From Microbotryum silenes-acaulis (Eukaryota; Basidiomycota; Microbotryomycetes; Microbotryales; Microbotryaceae): 64,000 bases of DNA. Of the stretch, positions 11,154-21,258 are shown in pieces. Position numbers and translations under genes: made by a program. The notes beneath the pieces were generated by a model. It saw nothing but the letters and a program-made list of their open reading frames with translations, did not search any database and was not told where the DNA came from. Position 1 is the stretch's first letter, and each line of letters starts with the position of its first letter. Location: assembly GCA_003665825.1 (NCBI GenBank), contig QPFY01000001.1, positions 1,977,001 through 2,041,000 of the forward strand. The letters run 5' to 3'.

Positions 11154-14100
11154 CTACATAGTCTGATGCTCTTCCACAAGCAATCGACATGCCTTGTACG
11201 TCAGCCAAGCACCACCAATAGCGATCGCGCCGAGGCAGCCCAAGATGGAGAAGAACCAGTGCAAGTTCGTCGCATCCTGACCAGGCACGTGGACGTTCAT
11301 ACCCCACAGACCGGTGACCAAGTTCATCGGAATCAACACCGTACCGAGCGCCGTCAACTTGGACAGTACGTCGTTGATCTGGTTGTTGGCGTCCGTCATC
11401 TCGATTGAGATTTGTGCGAGGTAGTTGGAATGCGACCGGGAAAGAATCTTTTCGTAATGGGTCAAGTTCTGCGTCGAGGTCGTGATGTGATCTTGAATAT
11501 CCGACAAGTACAAACCCTGCAAGAGCCCGAAGTACACATGATCAGCCTTCCTCGATGAATGACGTCTAGCATGCACAGACTGCGAAAGGACCTACAATAT
11601 CCGACTTGGGTGCGACCGACCAGTTCTCGTTGCACCGCTTCGACAACCCCTTGACGACATCGGCCTTGTTGCCCATCAATCGCAGCAGACCCATGACCTT
11701 TTTACGACACGTCCCAATTCGCCGCAACATGTCGCTCTGCTCGGCCTCCTTCAAAATCAACACGAGCTCATCGATCGAGTCGACCTCGTATTCGATGTTT
11801 TGAATCAGCGGTCCAAACGCATCGGTAATGTCATCGATCAACGCGTACGAGATCCAATCGCTTGTAACATTGATGTAGTCCTTGAGCTGCTTGATACGGC
11901 GGCGCACGTTCTGCGGGTGAGGCGTGCCGCGGAAGTGGAACGACAAGGTGCCTTCGCGAAAGACGATGATGTACATGTTGAGCGGCTCGAGATACGTCGG
12001 CGAGTATGGGTCCTGCTCGAACGAGCGAAAGCAGACAAAGTAGTAGTTGCGAAACAGCTCGATCTTTTCGCGCGTCTCCTCCATTTGAATATCTTCCGTC
12101 GTCAACGGATGGATGCCAAAGACCTGGAGAGATCGGGAACTTTTGAGTGAGCACCACACCCTGTTCGTTACCGACGACAGCCAACCAGGAGAGCTTACCT
12201 TGCTCAGGACCTTCATTTCCGAGTCGGTCGGGCACAGGACGTCGAGCCACCAGGTGTTGGCCTCGGCGTCGACGTCGCTCCTCATCAAGTTGTTCCTCGC
12301 GTGGGCCGCCCTCGTCTGCGCACCATGAGGCACGCCCGAGGGTCGGGCACCCGAGGCAGACGCGCCGTGGGCACCCGCCGGTGCATGATCGTGATTCGGC
12401 GTGTGCGTGCCCGTCTCGGTGCCGCTCGGCGGGGAGAACGCCAACTTGGGGTCCATCGTTCCCGTGCTCTGGCGGAAGCTCGTCTCATCGTCGACCGCCG
12501 TTGTCGGGGACGAGCTCCGGCCCACAAACAGCTCCTCAAAGGTCTGGTTCTCGGCAGGAATTTCGGCCAGCGACCGCGCATGAATGGTCGAGGGCAGAGC
12601 ATTCGAATAGAAGGAGAAACGGTAAGGCCGAGAAGCACCTAGAGCGGCGCCGCCCCCTCCGCCCGCTGGACCACCCCTCGATCCATAGCCGCTCGCCGCA
12701 GCGGTCGCGTTCTTGTCGAGCAGCGGGGTCTTGGTGTCGAGGATGGAATGCGTGCCGCCATTTGCGTCGCCGTCACGATCGGCCGCACCGGTGTTGGCGC
12801 CTCGTGGTGATCCCGCATCGTCGCCGGTGCCTTCGAATAAGGCGAGCTTGCGTCGGTACCGACCCGGGGCGACGCTCTCGCTGAGCTTGCGCTGACGTCT
12901 CACGCCCCCAAAGCCGCTCTCGGATCCAGAGCTGAAAGCGCCGCCACGCGACGTCGCTGAAGAGACGCCGTAGCCCCGCGGGGAGACACCGAGGGTGTCG
13001 CGCGTCTGGCCGCCGGCGATCTTGACCCCTCTCCGCTTTGCGCCCGGGATCGGCAGTCCTTCCTTTTCGCGATCGGCAAATTCCTCCAGGGCGCCAAAGT
13101 CGAAGGGGTAAGGGAAGTTGGGCAGCACCCCCGCCACGCCGCCGTTGAACTGGTCATGATGGTCGTCATGGTGATGGTGATGGTGATGCAGGTGGTCCTC
13201 GAGGTGGCCCATGTCGATGAGATCGACTTCGGCCGCGGCGCCGTGGGTGGGGAAGCAAATGTCGTCTTCGGGGGGACCGACGAACGACTCTCGGCGGGAC
13301 GCATCGTTCGAGTAGTGGCGACCCATGTCGTGGTGGTTCGCATGATCGTCGTCATCGTCATCGTCCATGAGGTGGCCCTCGGTCGTCGCCTGACGAGAAT
13401 CGTGGCGGTCGAGGTGGGCTCGTGGGCGATGCTCGTGGCGTTCGTCGGGGCTCATGCTGAGGGCGTGCTCGTCCAGATCGCGACTCGACAGGTCGTGGGC
13501 TCGAGACGGACCACCTCGAGCTGTGCGCGACGACAGGACCGAATTGACCATGTCCGAATCGTGGGGGCCGCCGGCGCTTCGGCCGAGCGAAAGCTCGTCC
13601 ATGTTGTCGCCAGCCCCATCGTGGTCGTCGTGGTCGTCGCCTGTACCTCCTTCGCTGCGTCGACGTCCCGGATTAGGCAACAAGCGGGCGCCACCGTAGC
13701 CATCGGGGCTGCGGGCGACCATTCCAGCTCGCTCCAGAACGCTCACGGCAGGCACCGCTCCTGCCGAGGCGCCGAAACGTGCGCTCGTCGACGCCCCCGT
13801 CCCAAGCGACAGCGAGTGGGGCTGGCGACGATGGTCGATGTAGGCGCCACCTTGCGAATCGAGCGATGACTCGGACACGTTGCGATGATGACGGTACAAG
13901 TGTGCGGCGGCTGCGGTGTGCTGCAAGCTAATGGGCGTGCCCGAGGAAGGCCCCGCGCCGTACCTCGAAGGGGTCGATCGGTTATTGCCCGAGTGGTGGC
14001 TCGCCGACGAGAGCGCGTGTTGTCGGCTCGAACCGCCGGCGGGGGTGATGGGGGGCCGACCCACGGACATGCTCGTGTTGTGTTCATGTTCGTGATGATG

Positions 14101-14742
14101 TTGGCGGTGATGGTGCACGTCACGTTGCAAGTCATCGGCGAGGTGATCCATCGCGTTGGCCTGGTGCGAGACGGAGCCACGGCGGCGCGAGACGGACGAC
14201 TGGTGTTGGTGGTGCAAGTGAGGGTATGCCTGGTCGCCACTGCTACTGCTGTTGTTGCGCTGGGGCGTGTGGTGTGACTGCTGCTGCTGCTGCTGCAATT
14301 GATCGAGGGTCGCGGTCGCATCGGGCGCGTGCGAGTGGGTCGCCCCCGCGCCGACGCCGACGCCGTTGCCAGTCGCGAGCACGGTGTTGCTGCGAGTGCG
14401 ACCGAGTGCATTGAGCATCGAAGGTCGGGCCATCGACTGGGCCAACTGGGCGTCCTGCTCCCATTGACGCAGATCGCGGCTGTCGAGCTGGGAGAAGTCG
14501 CCCATCTCGGACTCGGGTCTGGGCGATGATCGGTTCGACAGATCGTGCGATCCCGACGTGCCAACGAGAATGGGCGACGACGGCGCGAGATGATCCTGGC
14601 CACGCGGAGACGACGAGGTTCTGGCCGACTCCAAGAGCGCTGATGCGACAGCTGCTTGGTGGGGCAAGGGCGCTGGCATCCTAACACGTCGCTGATGGCT
14701 GGCTGCAGCACGATCGGACGAAGCGGCGGCGGAAGGCAGCAT
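11154..14742 (-). CDS. MNR2: CorA-family Mg2+ transporter (Alr1/Mnr2 type)
   Basis: Moves Mg2+ across the vacuolar or plasma membrane as a CorA-type pentamer. Exons 14742-12199, 12123-11596 and 11516-11154 give 1144 residues in phase. Residues 1 to about 800 are disordered and rich in His, Ser, Gly and Asp. They include a striking His/Asp cluster (DHLHHHHHHHDDHHDQ, coded near 13150-13200) and several shorter HHQH patches. The CorA soluble domain follows (WWLDVLCPTDSEMKVLSK, VFGIHPLTTEDIQMEE, RNYYFVCFRSF). Then come the long stalk helix and the membrane end with the signature GLWGMNVHVPG and a final helix (GCLGAIAIGGAWLTYKA). The GMN motif is the defining selectivity-filter element. A frame open to 14823 starts with GTG, so the ATG at 14742 is used. 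Mnr2 (vacuole) versus Alr1 (plasma membrane) is uncertain; the long N-terminus suits either. Confidence 0.88.
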
Positions 14743-15306
14743 TGCGCGTGGCACAACCCTTCGCGACAAGGAGCGGCGCCTGCCTGCCCAAATTGCGCCG
14801 AGCCCAAACTCGGCACCACGCACATGCGCAGATGACCCCGGCGACTCGGCGAGAAACTCAACACCTCACAATCACTGCTGGATATGCAGGCACCTATCGA
14901 AGACTGCACCAAAGCTTCTGGACTACGCCGGGTATCTATCTACTCGTAGATGGCAGCCACGACCAACCGCTGAGCCCCCTCAGCTTCTCTACGCCAACTC
15001 ATCTCACCCCCGGCCGCCGCGTTGCCCGGCGCATCTGGCATCAACTCATACCCAATTCTAGATGAGCACGATGATTCGGCAGAACCCAGGGCGAATGGAC
15101 CTTGCTCTCGAAGTACAAAGAGCAATCACAAGAGGTGCGAAGTAGGAAAGGAAAACGCTTTCGACCGGTGAAAAGTGTTCCTTCTCGGAGAAGATTGTCA
15201 TGCTGAAACCCCAAAACATCTGCAAAGTTTTCTCCTCCCCGAAACCTATACATCCTGCAGTCGTCATCGCTACCTCCATGCATCCTCATGCTCGCAAAAT
15301 CCTTCT
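14743..15306. other. Intergenic: CorA promoter and QCR7 3' flank
   Basis: 564 nt between two minus-strand genes. It must carry the transporter promoter and 5' UTR (near 14743) and the QCR7 terminator region. No further gene, RNA or repeat is supported. Confidence 0.55.
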
Positions 15307-16246
15307 TCAAGCCCTCTTGACCGAGTCCCACGCGGCGCGTTCGGCGGCCTCTTGCTCGATCTCGGCGACGAGGGGCTTGAGGTATCGAATGTCCTGACGA
15401 TTGTGGACCGATTACGTTCAGAAGATTTGACACCATGCGACGCGAGATATGAGCGACGCCATTCGTTTATGTCCCGGTGATCGCATTCGGAACAAGCGGA
15501 TTGGCCGAGGATCGCGAGGTGAAGCCACGAGCAGCGCAAGAGGTATCGTCGAGTTGGGGGTGCGAGCAGAAACCAAGTGAAATGAAAAGTTGAAGCAACA
15601 ATGTCAGCGGATCTCTTCGAGCACAAAGCCACCCATATCGCCGCCGCTGTGACTCGTTGCCCGGTACCCTCTCGCGCTACCACCACTCCGGATGCGCTCG
15701 TGCACTCAGCCACCATCCTTCGTGTGACTACGATCAAACACTGACCTGGTCTTTGGGGAGCCACTTGTCCTTGGGCAATTCCTGGTGGGCGATCGCGCAC
15801 ATGCTCGCGGTACGCAGACGGAACGCTCGGTCATACGCCTCTCGTTCCGACAATCGACCGAGGGCCTGCAAGTGAGTTGGGGTGGAGTCAGTGGCAGTCT
15901 TGCATACTCTGCGCGTCCCGTGTGCGATGTTCGGTCGCGCCGGGGAGCGAGGACAAAGGTGTGCGGTCTGGCCCGACGACAGCGAGCGAGCTTGCTCCCT
16001 CCGCAACTGCTGGGAACGGCGTGTAATCCAGCGCCCTCCACTCATCGACTACCAGCCCACAGAGTAGCACCCAACACGCACCTTTTGGACTGTGGGGTTC
16101 TCCTCGATCAAGATGTCGTCGTACTTGAGGCCATGTGCTCGGTAGCCGGCCACGGAGGCGTAGCGGTCCGCGAGCGGCTTGAGGAACTTGTACAGGCCCT
16201 TCGAGGCTTGCACTTGTTGGTAGAGGGAGGGACCGAGGACCGACAT
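15307..16246 (-). CDS. QCR7: Cytochrome b-c1 complex subunit 7 (QCR7)
   Basis: Small matrix-facing subunit of respiratory complex III, needed for assembly of cytochrome b. Exons 16246-16082, 15865-15746 and 15393-15307 give 123 residues, the usual family length. It starts MSVLGPSLYQQVQASKGLYK, continues through YRAHGLKYDDILIEENPTVQ and EREAYDRAFRLRTASMCAIA, and has the signature HQELPKDKWLPKDQ. It ends DIRYLKPLVAEIEQEAAERA. These blocks match Qcr7/UQCRB in order. All introns are phase 0. As in other fungi there is no cleavable presequence. A GT-rich minisatellite lies just upstream. Confidence 0.95.
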
Positions 16247-16300
16247 CGTGTGAGTGTTTTCAGAGAAGTGGATGTGAGTGAGTGTGTGCGGGGTTGTGTG

Positions 16301-16330
16301 TGGGCGTGTGTGGGCGTGTGTGGGCGTGTG
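16301..16330. repeat. Three tandem copies of TGGGCGTGTG
   Basis: An exact 10-bp unit repeated three times, within a wider GT-rich tract (about 16280-16345) some 55-85 nt upstream of the QCR7 start. It may affect promoter structure, or may be a neutral minisatellite. Confidence 0.8.
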
Positions 16331-16722
16331 TGTGTTGGGTGCGGAGAGCAGGGGTGTGGCTTCCCTGCACGCGCAGTTAGGCCCGTCTCAATTCAATTCA
16401 GCCATAGTTGGCCTCGAAATCGAAGCGCGGCAGCGACGGCTCGATGAACACATGCGACCCGGACGTCCGGGGAGATACACAACACCCCCACCTTGGTCAG
16501 CCTAGTGATTGTGGTGCCCCTCGGTCTAATACTGAAGCACCATGCCATTACTCCCATGGAATTGTGTAAACACTCTTGCACCGGAAGGCGCTCGAATAAG
16601 GAGGATTTTTGCCAACAGAAAGGCATCTCAACTTGCGGTCGCTCGTCTTTTAATGCTCATTGCAAAGTCGACGCACAGCTCTAGGTCATACCTAAAGGTT
16701 TTGAAGGGAATTATTGATGCGT
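16331..16722. other. Intergenic between the QCR7 promoter and the CHORD gene 3' end
   Basis: About 390 nt with no supportable gene or RNA. The frame 16393-16626 on the minus strand has no homology I recognise. Confidence 0.55.
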
Positions 16723-18182
16723 CTATCGAGCCATCTTGTTCTGATCATCGAGGATCGCCTCTTTGGCACCCACCGTTCCTCGTCCGCCCCCTGCCGTTGA
16801 CAAGCCACATCCTCAGCTCCGCTTCCTCTTGAACAGATCGAAAGCTCGAATGGGCTCATAGAGCGAAACTCACCCGCACTGAATGCCAACTGAGGGATGA
16901 AGCCGACGTCCTCGCTCAATTTGGTTATGGACGGCCAGCTTCTCGCATCAGCCTTGGCGAGCGTGACCTCGCATTTGGTGCCGAGGATCTTGAACGTCGA
17001 CGTTGCGGGATCGATCGGACCATAGAGTGAGAACGACTTGGTAAAGCGCTTGCGAGAAGGTAGCAAGAGATCGACGTGCATCTAAATCAAATCGGACCGG
17101 GTTGAGGTGAGCAAATAGGGCCATCGAATTCGTGTGCACACCCACACACGGCGCCTTAAGCCTACTCACTTCCTCAACTTCGAACCTGACCGAGCTCCTA
17201 TCCTTGTCCGCTTGCTTTCCAAAGATCGACACGCACACGGTCCTCGGCGATTGGTAGTGGTCCACGCGGCATTCGACCAACTGATCCTCCTCTTCCTGAC
17301 CCGGCTTGGGTTTCGGCCCGACGAACAAGTGCTTCCCCGATCGACACCCTTCGATCCGGAGAAAGTCGTCAAAGTCCAATACGCGTCGTTTGCAGCACGA
17401 ATAGCCTTTCGATCCTTCGTGGAAGAGCGGGACACCGATGTGGTACTGGCATTCCGTGTCGTGTCGCGACGTCGACGGTTCAAACGTCGCCCCACAAGCT
17501 CTTCGCTTGCAACGAGCACCCGCAGGCACGGTCAGGGACGGATCGTCTTGCTCTTCGACGTATTCTGTCGAGACGGGTTGTCGGTCCTTGAGCGTCGCCG
17601 AGGAAGAGGAAGCGGCCCTGGGAGGGGGTGGGGGTAATGATGTCACGGGGGCGCCATACGTCTCTTGGCCGTTGACGCCGGTCGCGACGGGCGCAGGCGT
17701 GCTCTCGACGACGGTCGGTTTCGGCGGTGCGACAGGTTTCTCTGAGGAATGGGTGCCCGTCGCACAGCCTGGCAGGGCGAGAAATTCGTCGAACGCGGTG
17801 ACGGGCTTGTTGGTCGTCGCGCAGCACGACCACGATTTCATGCCCTCGTGGAAGACTGCCAGCGGAGAATGGTCGTGTCAGACGGCAAAAGTCATTCAAA
17901 CGCGTTGTATGAGAATGCACTGACCAGGAGCTCCAGGGTGGAATTGGCAGTCCTACAGAGAAGGGAAAGCAATCGTGCGGCACAACGCGGCGCGAAATCG
18001 TCATGGAACGTCGAGGAAATCCGAGCAGGGCGCCTCATGTCAGTCACAAGCCCTGTCGAAGCCGGGGGAGCAAGTGTACCGTGATCAATGGCGGGTGACA
18101 AAGTAGTACTTACGGCTTGGGTGTTGTTGCTTTCATCGAAGGTCTTGCCGCAGCCCTTGCGGGTGCAGGTCGTGGAAGCCAT
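16723..18182 (-). CDS. CHORD and CS domain protein (Hsp90 co-chaperone, CHORDC1/Rar1-like)
   Basis: Zinc-binding co-chaperone that works with Hsp90 and Sgt1-type partners. Exons 18182-18114, 17952-17925, 17855-17170, 17081-16874 and 16790-16723 give 352 residues. CHORD-I runs from residue 1 (CTRKGCGKTFDESNNTQADC, then HPGAPVFHEGMKSWSCC). A proline-rich linker follows. CHORD-II is CKRRACGATFEPS ... YHIGVPLFHEGSKGYSCCKR. The C-terminal CS (p23-like) domain includes HVDLLLPSRKRFTKSFSLYG and SWPSITKLSEDVGFIPQLAF. The last exon ends GGRGTVGAKEAILDDQNKMA, a conserved family tail. Exon 2 is only 28 nt and is supported by CHORD-I needing those residues. Cys/His positions of both zinc domains look complete. 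Confidence 0.93.
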
Positions 18183-18664
18183 TGCCGGGATTGGATGGGT
18201 CGGACTTGCGATTCGGTGTGGCAGAAGACGAAGCCGTATGGGCCGATCAACTCGGGCATATCTCGGGAGAGGCCGGCGAGAGCGAGACTGCTGGAGAGAG
18301 CGTAAGAGAGATTTTGTGGTAGACAGCCTCTGTGACTGCTAGCATGATTACATTCATTCCAACCCACTATTCTCCCAAGGTCCTGACCGATCTCGTTTCA
18401 GACATTTCTAGTTTTAGTCGGGTTGGGCAGCTCTCAGGAAGACTGGTTTGGTCACGTGAATTGGTCTTTAAGCGATTTGTCTCGCGCGCGCAATGGTTCA
18501 ATGGAACAGGTATCTGGCACGAGTGATAAGACCCTAACAGCGAGAGCAACGCATCCAATTTGACTGGAACGGTGGTTACAATTGGCTTTAGGGTTACAAC
18601 AAGACATGCAAAGTGCGAGATCAGGAATATACAGAACGTGATGAAAAAACTCCCCGCGTCTAAA
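18183..18664. other. Intergenic: CHORD gene promoter and 3' flank of the 18665 gene
   Basis: 482 nt between two minus-strand genes. A TCACGTGA-like E-box core occurs near 18454. No gene or RNA seen. Confidence 0.5.
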
Positions 18665-19735
18665 CTACCGACCATCATGGCAATGCAGATAGTGGCCCGG
18701 CACCCTCATGACACATTTCTCACAGTCTGCTCGATACCCCATCGACACTTTCCGACCGTTGGCGACCGGTTCCGCTCGCTTGGCGGTGTTCATCGATGTT
18801 GCCGGCGCGGGACGATGGTGGGGGTGGTTCGCATGCGCCGTGTCCAACCCGGTGTCCATCTGGTAAGCGATGGGCTGCCGCTGCATTCGGTTCAAGTCAA
18901 AGGTCGAATACGACGACGAAGAATGGTCCGAGGAAGAATTGGACGCCGAGCGCGACATGGAGGTGCCCATCGGCTTGAGCATCGCGAACGACGACGAAGT
19001 GGAAGCAAAAGGAGAGCCGGCGAGATGGTCATACAGGGGTGGGGCTTGGTGGGGATGTGCCGTTGCATAATGGTCTTGCCGATGGGGAGCCTGGGAGTGA
19101 TCATGCGTGGACTCTGTGCCCGTCATCTTATAAGGGAGGGACCACGGTCTCATGTCAGTTCTCGCCGCCCGAGAGGGCCCCATAAGCAGTCTCCCGATCA
19201 GGCACAGTACTGACCTCATGATCGTTGTCGACTGCCATGCCATCGTGGTGCTCGTGCTCATCTGCTTCCCAAGATTCCTCGTCGTCGTCGCCTTCCTCGA
19301 CCCTCCGCCGTTCCTCGACGAGCACCTCCGAGTGATGAGGTCGGTGGAAAAGTTGCGCGGGCTCATCGAACGTGATCGGCTCAGTGGGTTCGGCGGGCGG
19401 CGTAGCGAGATACAGGGACTCGGTCATGGATACCCAATCGATCGGACTCGCGCTGATATGGCCTGACCACGGCGCACTCGACCGATCGACCTCGCTGGAC
19501 TGAGCGTTGTTGAGCAGATGAGGGTGGGTCGTCCACAGCGCTGGTTTCTAGTGGCACACATATACGTGTGGCAAAGAGTCGTCAGCTGCTGTAGTGTAAG
19601 AGATGTTGTACTCGCAGCCGGTGTGCTGACCTTGGCCGAACGAGCGGGTCCACCAGGAGAGGACGAGCGGCTGCGTTTACTCGTCGAAGGCAGCGACGGC
19701 AAAAGATGGGCGGGACTGCTGTACACGCCTTGCAT
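18665..19735 (-). CDS. Conserved fungal protein with RADCEKC-type C-terminal motif
   Basis: Function unknown. Exons 19735-19631, 19547-19215 and 19126-18665 give 299 residues in phase. The second intron uses a CTGAC branch-like element and a TATAAG acceptor. The N-terminus is basic and Ser-rich (KRSRSSSPGGPARSAK). The centre is strongly acidic (VEEGDDDEESWEADEHEHHD). A His/Ser-rich region follows. The end, KVSMGYRADCEKCVMRVPGH, holds a CxxC pair in a block I recall as a conserved C-terminal motif of small fungal proteins. That recollection is from general knowledge and untested here. The two cysteines could bind metal with the downstream histidines. A nuclear or cell-cycle regulatory role is possible but unproven. 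Confidence 0.7.
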
Positions 19736-20367
19736 ACCACCTCGCCGCCCAGGGAGCCCAAACGAGTCCCGAGTAGAGTTGCACGTTGAAGAAGTCGGCG
19801 CGAGACCAACAAACAGAGCCGGTGAGGCTCCTGGTTTATGTCGGCGGCCGGGCCACTAAGTCGAGGGTTGTGATTATTGGTTTGCTACCTCTACAGAAAG
19901 GTCATGGCACTCTCGAGCTTCTCATGAGGGCACAGTAGTATGATTGTTTAGTTTTTTTACATTCTCGGGAACTTGAAATATGTTGTAGGATCTAGGCGGT
20001 CGAGGTCCAAAGTTGGTCCCCAAATCCTATAGGATGGCGCAACATCGACGCCCAGCTGTTCTCAAAGTCGTGCTAGTAGGACTAACCACTCGTTCGAAAC
20101 ATGCGCTCTTGTCATTACACAGACTGCCATACGCAACACTCAACAGGAGTCCTGGCTCAACATTGAACACTGACTCAGAGACGACAGGTCCGCAATATGC
20201 GGTGCGCCGACGTCTTTCTCCGGTCCCGACTTCTCAGCTCCCCGAACCACCCTTACCGTAGTAATCAGGAGGACAGAAAGCTACGGGAACCGACGATGGC
20301 GTTAAGTAGCTAAGAAAAGTAATATCACATGCAAGAGAGGACAATTCGCGGGGTTGCCGAATCGCAC
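19736..20367. other. Intergenic, no gene seen
   Basis: About 630 nt between the gene starting at 19735 and the tRNA-Asn terminator. It is noticeably more AT-rich than the flanking genes near 19870-20020. No ORF, RNA or repeat is supported. Confidence 0.55.
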
Positions 20368-20374
20368 AAAAAAA
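20368..20374 (-). terminator. Pol III T7 terminator of tRNA-Asn
   Basis: Seven T on the minus strand, three bases after the end of the mature tRNA sequence: the expected RNA polymerase III stop. Confidence 0.85.
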
Positions 20375-20377
20375 GGT

Positions 20378-20468
20378 CGTCCTCGGACAGGATTGAACTG
20401 TCGACCTCCCGATATGTGTACGACATGATTTAACAGTCGGACGCTCTAACCAGCTGAGCTACGAAGAC
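20378..20468 (-). tRNA. tRNA-Asn (GTT) with a 17-nt intron
   Basis: Seven-base acceptor stem GTCTTCG pairs with CGAGGAC, with G as discriminator base. The D arm (GCTCAGCTGGTTAGAGC), anticodon loop CTGTTAA and T arm (GACAGTTCAATCCTGTC) are all present. The anticodon is at 20434-20432. The intron occupies 20430-20414, at the canonical place after position 37; without it the anticodon stem TCCGA/TCGGG closes. A T7 terminator follows directly. A TATA-like box lies about 33-38 nt upstream. Confidence 0.95.
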
Positions 20469-20500
20469 CAGATTTGATATTATACGAGGGTAATGAGTGC

Positions 20501-20506
20501 TATATA
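20501..20506 (-). promoter_or_regulatory. TATA-like box upstream of tRNA-Asn
   Basis: TATATA, 33-38 nt before the tRNA 5' end on the minus strand. The tRNA-Met gene at 38920 has a similar box at the same distance, which suggests that upstream TATA elements help place TFIIIB here, as known for fission yeast tRNA genes. Confidence 0.5.
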
Positions 20507-20724
20507 AGCTTTAGCCGTAATTTTTCATCGATGCTCCGTGACTTTCCCCGGAAATCTCGGGATTGTGTGTTTTTGTGCGAAGTAGGCCTGTTTCGCAGTT
20601 GCAGTCATTGAAATGGGGGTGATCTGGGGTCGTGCGGTCGCGAGGGGGGGGCCGACTTTGGTAACCGAAGAGGGGTTTGGAATCCGCGGTGCAGATCCAG
20701 CGCAGTTGGGTACAAGGGGTAGGT

Positions 20725-21207
20725 GATTGCTGCGGTCGCAGGGGGTTACATCCCCCCTTTGGACCACGTGAATCATTCGGATTGAGCGGGATGTTTGTGC
20801 CATCGGAGGCCTTGTTCGACGCGTGTCAAAGAATTAAGGGGCTTCAAGGAGTAGGGCGGTCTCAGGGGGGGTCTGAAGTCAAAAGATCGAAGAAGGTTCA
20901 ACTGTACAACTATAATCGGATTCGCCTGTACAACACATGTACCACCACCAACAATTCCTCCATCGTTTCCCGATTCCTTGTGTATTATCTTCAATCTTCC
21001 TTTCATTCGTCTCTGGGAGGGAGCAACCGTGGGTGGGGGGACTTGAACTCGGATGTATCGGGTTGGTCTGTTCTGCTAGTTACAACGCATCGAGCGGCGG
21101 TTGTGGTCATCATCGTGCATACTGGGCAGCATCTCCTTTAGTTCCGTAGGGGGTTTTCTCGTCTTGCAAATTAGCGATGAGTTTCATACAAAAAAAAAAA
21201 AAAAAAA
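20725..21207 (+). mobile_element. Diverged LINE 3' end fragment with A18 tail
   Basis: Homologous to the 3' UTR of the full-length LINE that follows. Clear shared blocks include TTCATTCGTCTC..GGGAG.GAGCAACCG, ACTTGAA.TC...GTATCGG.TTGG and TCCGTAGG near the end. A G-run/C-run hairpin around 20739-20757 occupies the place of the family hairpin. It ends in A18 (21190-21207). Similarity is much lower than between the other copies, so this is an older insertion or another subfamily. The left limit is uncertain; weak similarity may reach about 20640. Confidence 0.7.
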
Positions 21208-21258
21208 CGCCCTACCGCAGTCTTCGATACTCGAGTTAACAAGTGATACACCGACAAG

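Noticed and set aside
16270..16345. GT-rich tract resembling telomeric repeat
   Set aside because: Unit TGGGCGTGTG is repeated only three times inside a promoter between housekeeping genes; it is an ordinary minisatellite.
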